The translations under genes were made by a program, and so were the position numbers. The notes below the pieces were generated by a model. It was not told the origin of the DNA, made no database searches, and saw only the letters and a program-made list of their open reading frames with translations. From the NCBI GenBank assembly GCA_020809705.1, contig CP085831.1, positions 248,001 through 312,000 on the forward strand: 64,000 nucleotides of DNA, in the 5' to 3' direction. Source of the DNA: Calonectria ilicicola. Taxonomy: Eukaryota; Ascomycota; Sordariomycetes; Hypocreales; Nectriaceae. This document shows, piece by piece, positions 44,883 to 57,871 of the stretch (within the stretch, counting starts at the first letter, position 1; every line of letters begins with the position of its first letter).

Positions 44883-46168
44883 TCAGTCATCGGTACACAC
44901 AGCTTGGTGCAGGTCAATTAAAAAGTTACGGTTACAGATACATGCGCACTGTTGTTTAGCATCATCCCAACCTGCTACAGGCAAATCGTACGAGTTCCAG
45001 CCTCCGCTGCTAAAAAGGCATGCGTTTCCGGAAAACATTTCTTCGTAAGTTTTGCTAATATCAGTTGTACTAGGGACGACCTGAGTAGTTGTTGTCGTGC
45101 TCGTTGTCTTGCTTGCGGTCACCGTTGAGGTTATTGGGTCCGCGGCGACCGTTTCCTAAAAGACGTATTTAGTTGAAAGAATAATATCAAATAAGCATGT
45201 AGGACTCACAGTCATGACCACAGTTATAGTTGCAGGGTGGTGAGTTGTGGATGTGACAACAACTGTGGTAGCAATTGTTGCCTTTGTTTGAGAAACGGTC
45301 TTCGTCATGGTCTTTGTCTTTTTCGTGGTACTGGTGACAGTTCGGGTAACCACTTTAGGGCTTATTGAGGAAAGATAGCAACTACAAGCATTGGAAATCT
45401 GCTGTTGATTATAGCATTGAAGTAATAGATATGTTAGAAGACAACATTGCTCTTGATTCGCGAAATAGTTCACAAACCTTTAGGGATATTGATGCGTATC
45501 TGGGGGCTGGGTGATGTTGGAAGTGCGTCACGCTTCAAGTTCGTGATCTCAGAAAAGGTGCATATGGTTCTGTAATACAACCTCAAAAGTTAGAAGACCG
45601 TCATTCTGAAATAAGATTTAAAAGATGTTATCATGGAACTGACGTGACCGAGGCGCTCATTTGAGTCACAGTAGCTTCGACTGCGGTCGTAACGGAGACT
45701 GTGGTTGTAACTGCTGGTTGTGTCATGGTAACAGTGCTCGTTTTGGTTGCTTGATCGACCACCGTAGCGACCTTGGTTGTGACTATTGATGTAGGCACCT
45801 ATATGGATACATATTAGCTTCATCATGGCAACAGGTGAGGTGAATAACGGGGCTAGCTTTACATGATGTGTAGATGTAGTAGTTACAGTACTAGTCTGCA
45901 AATTTGTTGCCGTTACAGTGACTAGAGAGATGAAGAAAATCAGTCATTGAATCAAGGGATTTTGCAGGACTGGCTTTGTTTTCATACCAGTGCGGGTGGA
46001 CGTTTTGATGCCGAGAAAATCGGAACAGAATGGAGAAGCATGAATGCTGGACAACGTCTTCAGGATCTTTTGGGAATCCTTCCCATAACATAATACTTCA
46101 CCAGCTGGACCTGCGCTTGCTATGGTGGCAAACGCGCCAATAATCCAAGCACATTGTACCCAGCGCAT
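44883..46168 (-). CDS. Secreted Thr-rich protein, multi-exon
   Basis: Supported exons are 46168-45988, 45921-45863, 45798-45644, 45569-45478, one ending at 45210, and 45155-44883. The N-terminus MRWVQCAWIIGAFATIASAG is a signal peptide. After a Cys-containing segment (EVLCYGKDSQKILKTL, FCSDFLGIKTS) come long Thr/Val-rich stretches that should be O-glycosylated. A Kex2-type LKRDALP site is followed by NACSC, a motif frequent in fungal surface proteins. The C-terminal 60 residues (CLFSSGGWNSYDLP, CACICN, AVCTDD) form a small Cys-rich domain. The junction between the fourth and fifth exons could not be fixed: AAAG|GTTTGT is the likely donor, but the best acceptors either lose NACSC or break phase. 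Confidence 0.6.
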
Positions 46169-47448
46169 GTTGCGTGATTATTCTTGGGGTGTAGAGAGCC
46201 GTAGTGAGGTCGGTTCGGTGCGTCTTCCTTTCTTCAACGAGAGGATTGTTCTTAAATTTATATCCACATCCCCTTAACACACCGAGACCAGCGACTCTCT
46301 CCATAATTCATGAAATTTAGGCTGCCACTAGCACCATGATTAATCGGAAGTTTTTGCAGTTGGTGTCCTCGTGGTGTGATTGTAATTTGAGGTGACGGGT
46401 TCGTTGGTCAAACAGCCTCATCAATAGTGCGTAGACTATTGAATTTATGGTCACCGTTTCCCCCAAGGCACAGATCAATGAAACTAAAATGACGGGTCAT
46501 TTTCTAGTTTCGGAAATAATCATGAGTTCCGCCGTTAACTTTGGTTGGCTTTGGTTAGTACCTCATGAGTCGTGGGCTTCGTCTCAGCGCCGTCTCCTCA
46601 GCCACCCACTTAGCTACATGACCCGAAATCTAGATTCCTTGGTCTTTCCTATACAACACCCACTAGAACATCATTAGTAGATTTATTTTTTTTCTCTGAT
46701 GCAAATTAGTTATAAACTGTGTTGTCCCTAAGAAAATACGTGGTCCAGGCGATTTAGCGGGCTCATCTCGCACCACAGTTTCCGAGTCATATTAAAGACG
46801 AGCAGTCTATTAATACTTAAAATACCCTTTACGCGAAAGGAATTCCTGAGCCGAAAATGACCCGTACATCTTGGCGTGAATGCTAACACAGGTGTTTGAG
46901 TCGTTGAAGGGAGGGAATAGTTGAGCAAGTATATCTCAACATTGGGTCAAAATCTAACTTTTATCTTGCATTTGCCATACCACCCGAAATTTCGACACAT
47001 TCACCAATAATCTCCATGGCAGACGTACTCGAGCCGACGACCACAAAATATCGTCATAGGTTACTAAAAAGTTTTAGTGCTGGTTCACAAATTTGCCTAC
47101 CCTATAGTCCACTCTCTGTTGAAGAATCTACGCGTTTTAGCTTTAGTCATAGACATTTCGCGGGTCCTATGCCATTCACACATCTCTAGCCCCTGCAGTT
47201 TTATTTGATTTTTTAAAAACAGTCGAGGTATTGGTTCGATGTATGCATACTACCTAGAACCTTCCCCGCATTTGCTATCTAACAACCCCAACCACACGAC
47301 TGAATGATCCGGAATCTTGGACGCTAAGTGGGGCCCTGTTCGGTAGACACGAACCGGAATACAGCTCGGAATCCCCGGGATCAGGATAAAGACGGCGATC
47401 GGGGTCGGTGAGGGGCAGCACTCGACGATTCGTCATCCACAAGTCAGT
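46169..47448. other. Divergent intergenic region, no gene seen
   Basis: About 1.3 kb between the Thr-rich secreted gene (-) and the second Zn2Cys6 gene (+). Open frames at 46447-46677 and 47275-47701 (-) look non-coding. Confidence 0.5.
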
Positions 47449-49952
47449 ATGCCATCTCCAGATACTGGCTGGCATGCTGGAACGACCTGCTCCGACCTCC
47501 CCGCCGACACAAGTACGACAATATGTGATCAACCACCATTGAAACGGCGGAAAACACTTCTTGCTTGTAACCATTGCCGCGCGCGCAAGACTCGATGTGA
47601 TGGGAAGCGACCAGTTTGCCGTGCATGCGAAAAGCGAGGCTCGGGACAAGAATGCTTGTACGAGGAGGGCGCACTGAAAACACACAAGTAGGTGCTGACA
47701 ACCTAGACTACCCTAAAAGTTAAGATTTCTTATTTGCTGTGATGTGAGTTTAGATACATAGAAGCTCTGGAAAATCGGCTTGAGAGGCTCGAGCGAGAGG
47801 ACAACGGGCGCCTGGTGGAGCTGAATGAAGCCGGCTCAGGTCTTCACAATGGACGTGTCAAACGCAAGAGTAAGCCGAGTTACTCATCTTATAAAGCTGC
47901 TTACTGATTGGCGTGATAGAGGATGGCCGCAGAGGGTCATCATCGCGTGAGGGTGACGATATAACCTTCTCCCTCGGGTCCAACGGCTCCGCCACTTCAC
48001 CTGCCGCGGTTCAAATAGGGAGTGTAGAATCCCCTGATGCATTGGCAACTGTCTCCGCGTCTACCAACCACCATCAATTATACGGCGCATCTTCCACAAT
48101 TGCATTCGTCGATCGGGTACTGATCGCCACGGGGCAATCCAGCCACTTGGTCGAGGCGTCAAGTGTCGGCGCTGAGGATATCCTCCAAATACAGTCAGTA
48201 GGTCAGCCTAGACCTGCAGATCTGGACCTACTCCCGATTCGCAGAATTTGCGACAGCTATCTGAAGAGCTTTTGGGATGTTGCTCACCCCGTATTTCCGA
48301 TCCTCCACAGACCAACATTTATGCAATTTTACAATCAGATATGGGAGCCGAAAAGCCCATCGGAAGCGTCCGACCTGGCTAAGGATGCGGTAATGCTAGC
48401 GACACTGAATCTGGTTTTAGCCATCGGATGTAGGTTTAATGAGAGCGTAACTCCCGGAAGCCGCGGCCTCGTTGCAGAACAATTTTATCAACGGGCCAGA
48501 AGACTTGTTCCAATTGACACGTTGGATGCAGCGTCAATTCCAATTGTTCAGGAGCTGCTATTGACCGCCGTTCACCTCCAGTCCACAATGTATTCAAGCA
48601 GATGTTGGAACATCGTAGGCCTGGCAATGAGAGTCGCCCAAAGCCTGGGTTTGCATCTTAGCCCAACCAAGTCAGGATCAAACAACCAGTTAGAGAGAGA
48701 AATGAGACGGCGGGTTTGGTACACGTGCGTCACATTGGATAGGTAAGAATAGGACCCTTGAACGCTAAAGTAAATTTGTATTTGAGCCCTTCAATTAACG
48801 TTCCAGGTTATTATGCACCACCTTTGGCAGGCCAGGCATGCTTTCGCACACGTCTGCCGTACCGCTGCCTCTCATGGTAGATGACGAATACCTTCTTGAA
48901 AATGGAGAGGGAATCCAGCCAGAAGGATCTGAGTGTCGGATGGGACTGTTTGTGTATACCTTGAAGCTATTCGACATCTTGACTGAGGTATTGCATTGTT
49001 TCTACACAGAAGATGGATCAGCCAACGACAACCAGCCGGCACCTCTGCTCAAAGTTGATGAACTTTTGCGACTTGACTCCAAATTAAGCCTTTTTCTCGA
49101 ATCGCTTCCAAATAACCTTCAACTGCGGAAGATTACACGCAGCCTAGAGGCGCCCACAGGCAGCTCACTTCTCCAGGCAAGGATTCTATATTGCAGGTAC
49201 GTTATCATGAAAACTCTCGCTTCACGGTACCCTAAGTTTCGCTAGATTTCTCTATACGAGGCTTTTGCTACTTCGACCAGTAATTGTTTTGGCTTCCAAA
49301 CGGAATTCGGATGCTGGTATGACAGATGGGAGTGACCTCAGAGGCGGAGTGGCTATGAGAATGTGTCAGGTGTGTCTTGATACAGCGCATGAACTCATAT
49401 CAGTATTGCATGAGGGAAGAGGCAGTCTCTATAGATCCTCGGCGTGGTGGACTATTTACTGTTCGTCCGGCCAATCGTTGTTCTCATCTTGCTTTTTCTA
49501 ACCATGTGATGTGTTTTACAGTCACGTTCGGCGCCGCCACTGTCGTTTTGGCGTCACTATTATGTCCTCCCCAGGGCACTAACATTTCATTTGATAGTTC
49601 GATATCCATGGCTATGGACATATTTAGGCATTATGCACCTGAACTAGAATCGGCGGTACATGCCAGGCGCGTCCTAGAGACCCTCAGACATCGCCTACTC
49701 CGGACGGTTCAATCAGGTATTAGCAGATCGATTTTATGGTTATTTGGATGTCATTTTGTAACTGATCACATCGCAGGAACAATGGCCGAATGCGGGGGTC
49801 AAACAACAGAAGATTTCAGCGCAACACCACCATCAAACCTGGGCCCCGATGGCATCGAGTGCGGTTCAGAGTTCCTCATTCCGGACCCTTTGAGTGAAGA
49901 TTGGTTTTTTCATCAATCAATGATGAGTTTTGACATTCCAGACTACTTTTAG
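47449..49952 (+). CDS. Zn2Cys6 fungal-specific transcription factor
   Basis: Exons are 47449-47687, 47754-47869, 47920-48742, 48807-49196, 49246-49460 and 49522-49952, with correct phases throughout. A further 60-nt stretch at 49717-49776 has GT-AG ends and a multiple-of-three length, so it is probably also spliced, giving 717 rather than 737 residues. The cluster is LACNHCRARKTRCDGKRPVC and then RAC and EC, that is C-x2-C-x6-C-x6-C-x2-C-x8-C. A coiled coil follows (IEALENRLERLERED). The fungal-specific domain is clear: SFWDVAHPVFPILHRPTF, SRCWNIVGLAMRVAQSLGLH and MRRRVWYTCVTLDR. It is convergent with the cytochrome P450 gene 203 bp away and may regulate it; this is inferred from position only. 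Confidence 0.92.
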
Positions 49953-50154
49953 TAGTACAAGAAAAAAATGCGCAATTACTAAACACAATCATGTGGCTTT
50001 TATCAATGCGCATCTGTAATTTCCCACATTGTTTAAATTGATAGGGTCCCGAGATATAATTTCCTAGTTGATTGTAGCGACTCAGGCCATGATGATACAT
50101 ACAATATCTTAGGTGTAACCAAATGGGAAATATTTTAGTGTGGCCTTTACTCAC

Positions 50155-52213
50155 TTAATCAGCCGCCTGTTCGACTCGTACGAGCAACTTGCGACCGACG
50201 GGACCAGCATTAAAACTATCAAACATTCTCATCTCTTCAGGTCTCATAGTCGGGTCAATCGTGGTATCCAGGCGCCGAAAGTATGCGGCGACGAGTTTGC
50301 TGAGTTCCATCTGAGCAAGGCTAAATGGAATTGGCCCGTTAGTGAGAGATAATATTTGGTCAAGGTACAATACTTACTTCATGCCAATGCATCTTCTGGA
50401 ACCCACCGAAAATGGGACGAATGCTGCTTTTCGCTGTTCCAAATTTTCGTCATTCAACCAGCGCTCTGGGATAAAGCTTTCAGGATCTGGAAATGCTGGC
50501 TCCCATCGATGGATTGTATAATTCTGGATGCCTACCACGGTCTAGTTGAATGTATTAATACAAACGTAAAATCTGACAAATAACTATGACTCACTCCTTT
50601 GGGGACCGATATTCCAGCGACAACGCTGTCACGGGTTGCCGTCCTTGGAAGCATTGAAACGATGGTCGGATAAATCCGAAGGGTTTCGTTGATTACGGCT
50701 TGAAGATAGGGCAATCTAGAACAAATCTAAAGGAAAAAAGAAAAGCGTGGTTAGCTTTCTAGGGTTTAAAATAAGAGCAATATATGAGTCTCACATGGTA
50801 GTCTGGTATTCCTTGCGGGTCAGGAATGGCAGCTTTTAACTCAGACTTCAGTTTGCTCACAACCTCGGGATGTCGGAGAGTAGCCCATAAAAGGAAAACA
50901 AACGTATTCGCGGTCGTCCCAGTGCCTCCAAACCTGATATAAATTAGCCTAGATTTTATTTGTGATCAAATTTACCACTTACATGCCGCTCATGCATTCC
51001 TCTGCAACCTCTGAGTCTGTAAGCGGTCGCCCGAGATAGCCATCCTTTTCGCCGTATAGGACGGATCGGAAGAAAGGTGTGATCACATCGCTGCTGCGAG
51101 ATTTCTGAATAAGGTCCACCGAGTACTATCCAGACCGTAAAACGTAAGCTTCATTTTGGAAAGGAATTGATTATGATATTACCTCTTTCCAAGCTTTGAC
51201 TTTGCGGAAATTCCCTCCGAGGGGTCCTGGTAGGTATATCCCTAATTTCTCCAATAGTGGCCAAAACTCTTTCTAAATATCGAAACATCAGTATCCTATC
51301 ACTGACGGTCTGCTATGTTGAACTGATATAGGGTCTTTCTGAGACTTACGTAAATGAAAATTGGTCTCCAAGCCCTCATATAAGCCAAAACCTTGTGTTC
51401 GCCTCTCATCTCCAACGATTTGGGATCTTGGCCAAACAGCAAATTATCTGAAATTCATTAGCATCTCTTTATTTATTGCAGAAATGATTCATACAAACGA
51501 CATCAAATGATAGTAGATGAACCCAGCTATGTATATCCACTGGCTTTGGATCCATGGCCTGCGAAGAGATCGTGTCGAGAAATGTTTCTATCTTGGCCGA
51601 AATATCTTTTTCAATACTGAGTACTGCACCTTGTGAGTAACCGCGGGAAAGAAGCTTGCGCCGCTGATTGTGAGCTTCGGGATTTCTATGGGGCATGTTA
51701 ACAAGGACAAGGCGTTCCCCACAGTAAGTTGTTAATAGAGAAGCTGACCGGAAACTGAAGAGATGCTCTTCTTCATAGCCTCTTTTCGAAAACTTGATAC
51801 GGTGTTAGAAAAGCGAAATATCTTATGAGCAGAAAATACACACATAAAATGCCTCTTCTTTCTGAAAAGTATCTGTGGTATAAATTTCGCGTACGGCTGA
51901 TGGATCAGCGAATGACAGTTCATTCGGAGCAATGCGAACCACGGGACCTATTATGGAAATTATTACTATTAAAGTTCTCTCATTTTACACATTAATCAAA
52001 ATACATGCCATATTTTTTGTGTGCTTCGTGGACTTTCATGTACTTAAGACCTTGCGGGTTGGCTTGTCGGCTCCACAACTTGGAAATGCGTGCGAGCGGA
52101 GGGCCCGGAATGTTGGAAAATGGATGAAAGAATAGGTTGTAGATGATTCTTTGCGTAAAATAGAAGCATAGGAAACCAAAAGTGGCCCAAGAATAGAACA
52201 GCAGATCTCTCAT
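50155..52213 (-). CDS. Cytochrome P450 monooxygenase, eleven exons
   Basis: Exons: 52213-52009, 51947-51844, 51792-51749, 51685-51495, 51447-51350, 51272-51183, 51125-50983, 50933-50795, 50726-50595, 50541-50378, 50320-50155. The total is 491 residues with every phase agreeing. The N-terminus is a membrane anchor ([16 protein letters not shown]) followed by [18 protein letters not shown]. The I helix carries GGTGTTAN, the K helix NETLR, then FIPERW and the haem loop [12 protein letters not shown] with its Cys ligand. It is therefore complete by sequence and should be an ER-bound class II enzyme. The first intron needs a GC donor (ATG|GCATGT), otherwise [11 protein letters not shown] is not formed. 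The substrate is unknown; no polyketide, peptide or terpene synthase lies in the window. Confidence 0.93.
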
Positions 52214-52830
52214 GATTGAATAGTATGGAAAAGAGCAGATGATTGAGTCTTGTGTTATGATAACCTAAATATGCGGTTGTTCTCTATGGGCTCTTATTTT
52301 CCCAAAGGCGTTGTTATATCTATTTACAATCCCAAATTGCCAGGCTACACAACTATTTGCTTCGGCTGTTCTCCGCGTTCACTGATGTCTTGATAGTTCA
52401 TCTTGGTCCTTTTTACCCCGCGATAATTTCGATCGGCACATCTCCCCGCTCAGTAGCGTTGTACGGATGCTGTCTTGGAATTAGCTCGCGCCGCATTGGC
52501 CATTTCGCCATGTAACAGACCCACTGAATGGAACCCCGCACTTTTGAAGAGTCTAAGGAGCGGGGAGATGATCCGAAATACAAGACCCGTCGGCATTTAC
52601 CATAAACAAGGGCGCGCCGATTCCGTCGGCTGCATATGAGTCAGGCAGTGTTCACCAGATAGAGAGTGACGTTACTTATACTGCCAACTAGTGGACAGAC
52701 TCGTAAGAAGAGTGTTTGCTTTCAGTAATTAATCAATATGAAGTTCATCATCAATCCACTGTCTTCACGGTAGCCCCCTTCTCAGCCAGGTACGGCATAG
52801 CTGCGATAGATACGGCATCCTAAATGAAAT
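52214..52830. other. Intergenic, no gene seen
   Basis: 617 bp: the P450 promoter and the 3' flank of the membrane-protein gene. Confidence 0.6.
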
Positions 52831-54268
52831 CTATTGAACGACCGGGCGAGCTGATCTTTTCGATGGATCTTCTTTATGTTGTTGATCCCTAATCATGTCG
52901 TAATTCTGTTTCTCTCCATCCCACCATGATATTTCGTCTGGTCTCAAATGTCCATTAAAGAATTCTGTTAAAAGGGGTTTGCCACGTTGATATTTCAAGT
53001 CAAAGTCCATGATGCCATCCATCACTTTTGTGGCTTCGAAACAGTCCACCTTTTCAAGTTTAAGATTTAACTGTCTTTCATCCCGCTCCATCCCTGCCAA
53101 ATATCCGTTTTGAAAGACTCCAATGATGCCAATTGCAAGGAGAATCCAATTAAGTTCTCGAGCCGAAGCAACGTTGACCAGCAGTGCGAGCCATAAGATC
53201 GATTGACTCACCAAGACAAGAACCGTGAGCCAATATCCAAGAGGGAACCCAAAGAGCATATCACCAAGCCATGATTTCGGCTGTTGTAGCGTTGGTGGAT
53301 AGCTCACCCAGCCTCTCTGAATTCGAGGTGTTTTTGGAGCTGCAAATGCTTCCAGGTCCCAACAATCCTTTGACCCAAGTATGACCACAATATCGTGTGA
53401 TCCGTTTCCCCGAGTCAATGCGACTGACTTTTTTTTCATCTTGGTGGGCAGCTTTTCGATTCTCCACTGCGGTAAGCATCCAGCCAGCTGGACCAAGGCT
53501 GTTCCGATAGCAGTAATCATTATTGTGTCCCACTGTTTCTTCGTCGCCGCAGGAATAGCGGCTAATCCAAGCTGTAGCATAATGCAAATGAGGGTAATGG
53601 CATGGATAGTCATGAATGGAAGGCTGCGCGAACATTGCAAATCATTATTCACGCTTCCCTCGTAGACAGTGATGCGGATGGCGCTGTGGATATGCCGAGG
53701 TGCTTCTGGTTGAGCCTCCTTATCTTCAGAAGCTAGAGGCTTTTGAAAGGCTTCCCTAGCGAAACGCGACTCACAGTCTCGCATGAAACGACCGAGAGCC
53801 CAGTTTGTATTCTGTCTTGAATAGCCCGAATCCAAATTGATGACTTTGATTGAGCAGTCAGGATCTGGCAACAGGCAGCCGTTCCCGATAATACTTATCA
53901 AGGCCACAAAGGAATATGAGACCCAACCAAACGAGAAGCAGACGGGTGTGAACCACCATGTCCCTGTTCCCGCAGCAAGGGCTTTCTGCACAACATCACC
54001 TCCGATAACCATGAGCAGGGATGTGATGTCACCAGGGCTTTTCCATTGCTTTAGTAATTCTTGGTCCGTCGTATCGACCATTCCTGGATTAGACCCCATG
54101 GCCAGAGTAGCTACTAGTTGACGTAGACCAGTGGGAAAATGACTAAAGGAAAATCTATTCCAAGGCAAATTCGAGAGATTTTGCTAAAATGCTTGTCTAT
54201 CAACCAGTTATCGGAAGTAGCCTATGTGCTACTTTATAATGCATGTGCGAGTCCCAGAGATAAATCAT
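52831..54268 (-). CDS. Multipass membrane protein of a conserved ascomycete family
   Basis: The main exon is 54183-52831. A short first exon at 54268-54233 (MIYLWDSHMHYK, 49-nt intron) gives an ATG and 462 residues in all, but this start is less certain than the rest. Without it the frame has only a TTG. Landmarks are LPWNRFSFSHFPTGLRQLVA, ATLAMGSNPGMV, then SPGDITSLLMVIGGDVVQKA, GTGTWWFTPVCFSFGWVSY and LPDPDCSIKVINLDSGYSRQ, which I know from many Sordariomycete proteins without assigned function. About six membrane segments are visible, in two groups separated by a hydrophilic loop. It is divergent from the HET-type gene at 55130, with 861 bp between the starts. Confidence 0.8.
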
Positions 54269-55129
54269 GCAATTTTATGCCTGACAGCAAGATGTGCTTT
54301 TTATTCGCCACGCTGACCACAGGACTGTAAGTCATTTGACCAGTCACTGGCCTCCAAAATGGCACGTTGATAAAACTGCCTATTCTGGTCACCAATCACT
54401 AACGAGATCGGGCATGTACCAAGAATGAACCCATCATTTTCCCGCATTCGAATTTCAACTACGTGTACGAAGGGATAAACTAGCTCAGCCTGATTGGAGG
54501 CTGTGTCCCTTTCAAGCTTAAAATAACCATGCTTTCCTGCACGATGATACCAAGAACCGACTATGAATTAAGTGGGCCCTTTTTAAGGCTGAGAGATATC
54601 ATGAGATATGGAGATTTTTGTGGAGAGACTGACGTGATACCGTTTCAGGCTGAAAAAAGTCATGACAAAAGTTGCATTAGCCTTTGATTTATAATCTCCG
54701 TCATGCGTGCTTGTTCCAATCAGACAGCGGATTCTGTTTGGGGCTGAAAATGAAAATAATGCGTTGCAACCTTGCTTCCTTGATAGGCACAATGGTGCGC
54801 TCCGGTTAATAGATGATTCTGACAAACGACTATTTTTGACTCAGATTTCATCAAATGTGCAGAATAATATGCTTTTGACATGTGATGAAGGATCACAGCT
54901 GGAAATCAGGCTGCGTGGATGGGTTATCTAGCTACAACATTGTCTTGGCGGTGGCGAGACTGTATGGAAAGAAATGAATGGGAGGACAGATAAAACTCGG
55001 GGTACTCGACCTTTGACATGTATGAGGGTATCTTGCAACAACCATTGCGACATCTTTAGCACCAGTAGATATTCTGTTGATTTTGTATCTCCATTCCCTT
55101 GCGACCAAGCTTGGACATCTTATGTCGCC
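54269..55129. other. Shared promoter of the membrane-protein and HET-type genes
   Basis: About 860 bp. The open frame 54707-54931 has no protein features. No repeat is seen. Confidence 0.55.
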
Positions 55130-57871
55130 ATGTCTGATGTCACCACGTCCGATGTAAGTCTACACAAACACCTCTTTAATACAGTTCTTTTCGCTATCTG
55201 GAATTTTATCAGCTAACTTTTACCGTGATCGTAGGATCGAATTCGCTTCTGGTCTTTCAAGACTTGCACAGAAAAGCATTGCAAACAGAAGTATCGTCTT
55301 CGTGGGGTTCATTTGGTAATTGAAGAGGGATCCGTTCAACACGTCGAATTCGAGACAGACCCTCAAAACTATTTTGCCATATCGTACACATGGGGGCAAA
55401 CCCCTCACAAAAAACGTTATCTAGGACACTCTATCGATGGAAAGAAAGCTTTCACCATCGAGCTAGGGAAAGAATGGGATATAAAGGGATTTGTTAAGAA
55501 GCTCAACGATCTTTCTCATTCTCCCGATAATGAGAAGATTCGTTGGGGTTGGCTAGATCAACTTTATAATCAGAAAAAGAAAAAACGCGAGTGTTTCCTC
55601 CCACGCCCTTCTCAACAAAACACTAATATCCCTCAAGATCCACCCTCCATTAATTCGTCTGATGAAGAGATTCAAGGCCGGATACTCAACAAAATTCCTT
55701 ACATTTATCGAACGTGCGAGGTATTCGCCTTGTTTCCAGGCCAGGCCTGCAACTGTGTCAATTCAGAGTTGACAACTGATCAAGATCCATCAAGCCCCCC
55801 GACTTGTCTCAATTATGTAGACCTAGTCTCATGGTGGAGTCGGCTTTGGCCCCGGCAGGAATTCATGTACGCAGGAACAATTAGCGTCCAATGGATGGTG
55901 GAGACTCCTGGTTCAAAATACTCAAAATGCGTCAAGATTCGGGAGTCAGAACAATCAAGACTTATGAAATTATCAAAAGATGAACTTAAAGGTCTCACAA
56001 AACTTTGCAGAAAGAACTTTGAGGAATTCTTTTGGCTGCAGGCGAGATCACGAACTTGGTATCCCGACTGTAGTACCTGCTGGTCCATTATGTGGCGCCA
56101 TCCCTGGCAGCTTCTCGAAGTGATGGTGCTATGGATGGGCCGGGAGGGTTCATTCATTAAAGGACTGAATTCTTCTGGCGGTGAACCAAATGAGAATGAA
56201 ATGCAAGAGACAATATGTTCGTGCGCTCTTGCTTTGAAAAGGTTTCAAGAATACCAGGCCCTCTACTATGAGACAATGCGACTGTCACTGAGAGAGAAAT
56301 CTTTGGTCGATCAGTCAACGAACAGACTGCGAAAGTTTCTACGAGGTGATCGAATTGTGGCAGTTAACAAGAAAAAGTCTGAGGAAGAAGCTTTGGAGAA
56401 ATTGAAGCGATTCAATCAACATCTTGGCTTGTTGGGCAGATCTCATAGACAAGCGACACATGCCAAAGACCTCATAGGGGCAGTATGGCCAGATTGTCCA
56501 GGGTTTCAGTATGTGCCGGAAGAGAAAGACTATCGTCGTTTACTGGATGGAGCTGTGGGCAAAGTACGCGAAGATTTCAGCCTCGCCATCATCACAACTG
56601 CACCACTTGGCTTGTTTTTGGGCCAGAGTCTAAGCCCTCTCTCTACATGGAGCTGCGCTCCCACACAATACCTGCAACAGGAATCCAGTCCCACAAACGA
56701 AGACTTCTTAAAGTCTACGAGTTATGTGTACGGGTCGATTGCATCGCCATTTATTCCCGTTCCGGTTAGGGAAGATCAAGAGCGTAAATTGTATCTCGAT
56801 ATCCAACTTAAGGGAGACTTTCATCCCCCTTTGTCCAGAGACGCACAATCATTTAAACAGATGTTTCCAGAGGGTTTCAAAAAAGAAGATGTTCAATCAT
56901 TTCTGAAGTCTGTTGTTTGCAAATGGCCTAAAAATATCTTGGATAGATGTCGTGGCCCAGAGATTCTAGTTTTGGGTACTATGCTAAAAAAGAAAAATCC
57001 ATTTCTTCTCGAAACGGTGTTACCATTGCTTGCTGAAGAGCACGCTTGGAGGCTTGCAAGAAACAGTGCGCTTTCAGTTAGGAGACTCTTGCTAGATAAA
57101 GAACTTCAAACAGGGATTGTCAATAGGTTGGTTGGTGAGAAGCACAGAGAGCGAGTGCTCGAACAACTTCGATTGGTCCGCTCCGTCTTAAAATCAAGTG
57201 AAAAAGAACAAAGTGCTTTGATCAAAAAGAGCAAGGAATACTTGAATAAAAAGAGGATAGAAAGATTGGATAAAACCCAACAAAGTCAACCGTATCAGAC
57301 AATGCGAGACCAAACCTTCTTAAACGAAGTCATCAATTGTACAGGTGAAAGCGGTGGTATCGAGGAGCAAGAGCCAATATCGACGCCACGGGTTGAAGAA
57401 GAAACGAATGGTTCCAACCAAGCAGACGATAAAAAAGATACTGATACAGTCACACACATCGACGCCGTGTATTACCTAGCAGCAGAGGCTCTTGGCTTCC
57501 GCCCCCAGGACATTGGTTTGGACTATAATTTGTCATGGCCCGATGGAGACGCCTACAAGCGTTCAAAATTGAGATTAATGGTCTCTGGAGGAGAGACACC
57601 GATGCTCGGTTTTACAAGCTGCGATCCAACTGCGCTGGGGAGCATGAGTAACGGAGAAGTTATGACGGTCGGATATTTGCACAAGGGACAGCCACAGATT
57701 GGAGAGAACGCAAATAATGGGACTTGCCTTTACGAAATTCAAAGGTGTCCTCAAGGCGGAAATTCGTGGTTCATTGTTGGGGTTTGGGTACCCATAGTCC
57801 CGCATGGTGCGAAGAGATACTGCAATGGTTGGTTTGGTGAAGGCGTACAGGCTGACGCGAGACTTTACTGA
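55130..57871 (+). CDS. HET-type (heterokaryon incompatibility-like) protein
   Basis: Exons are 55130-55153 and 55235-57871 (81-nt intron), giving 886 residues. The first exon codes only for MSDVTTSD; without it the long frame has no ATG near its start. The N-terminal domain is a divergent HET: FRSFKT-like start (IRFWSFKTC), YFAISYTWGQT, RWGWLDQLYNQ in place of the usual WIDALCINQ, and LVSWWSRLWPRQEFMYA in place of SRVWTLQE. HET proteins induce growth arrest and cell death when non-self is recognised. The remaining 600 residues are charged and helical (a long KKSKEYLNKKRIERLDK stretch near 645) and have no domain I can name. A glycine-rich C-terminal part of about 120 residues (LGFTSCDPTALG, GNSWFIVGVWVPI) may be a small beta domain. 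Confidence 0.8.
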
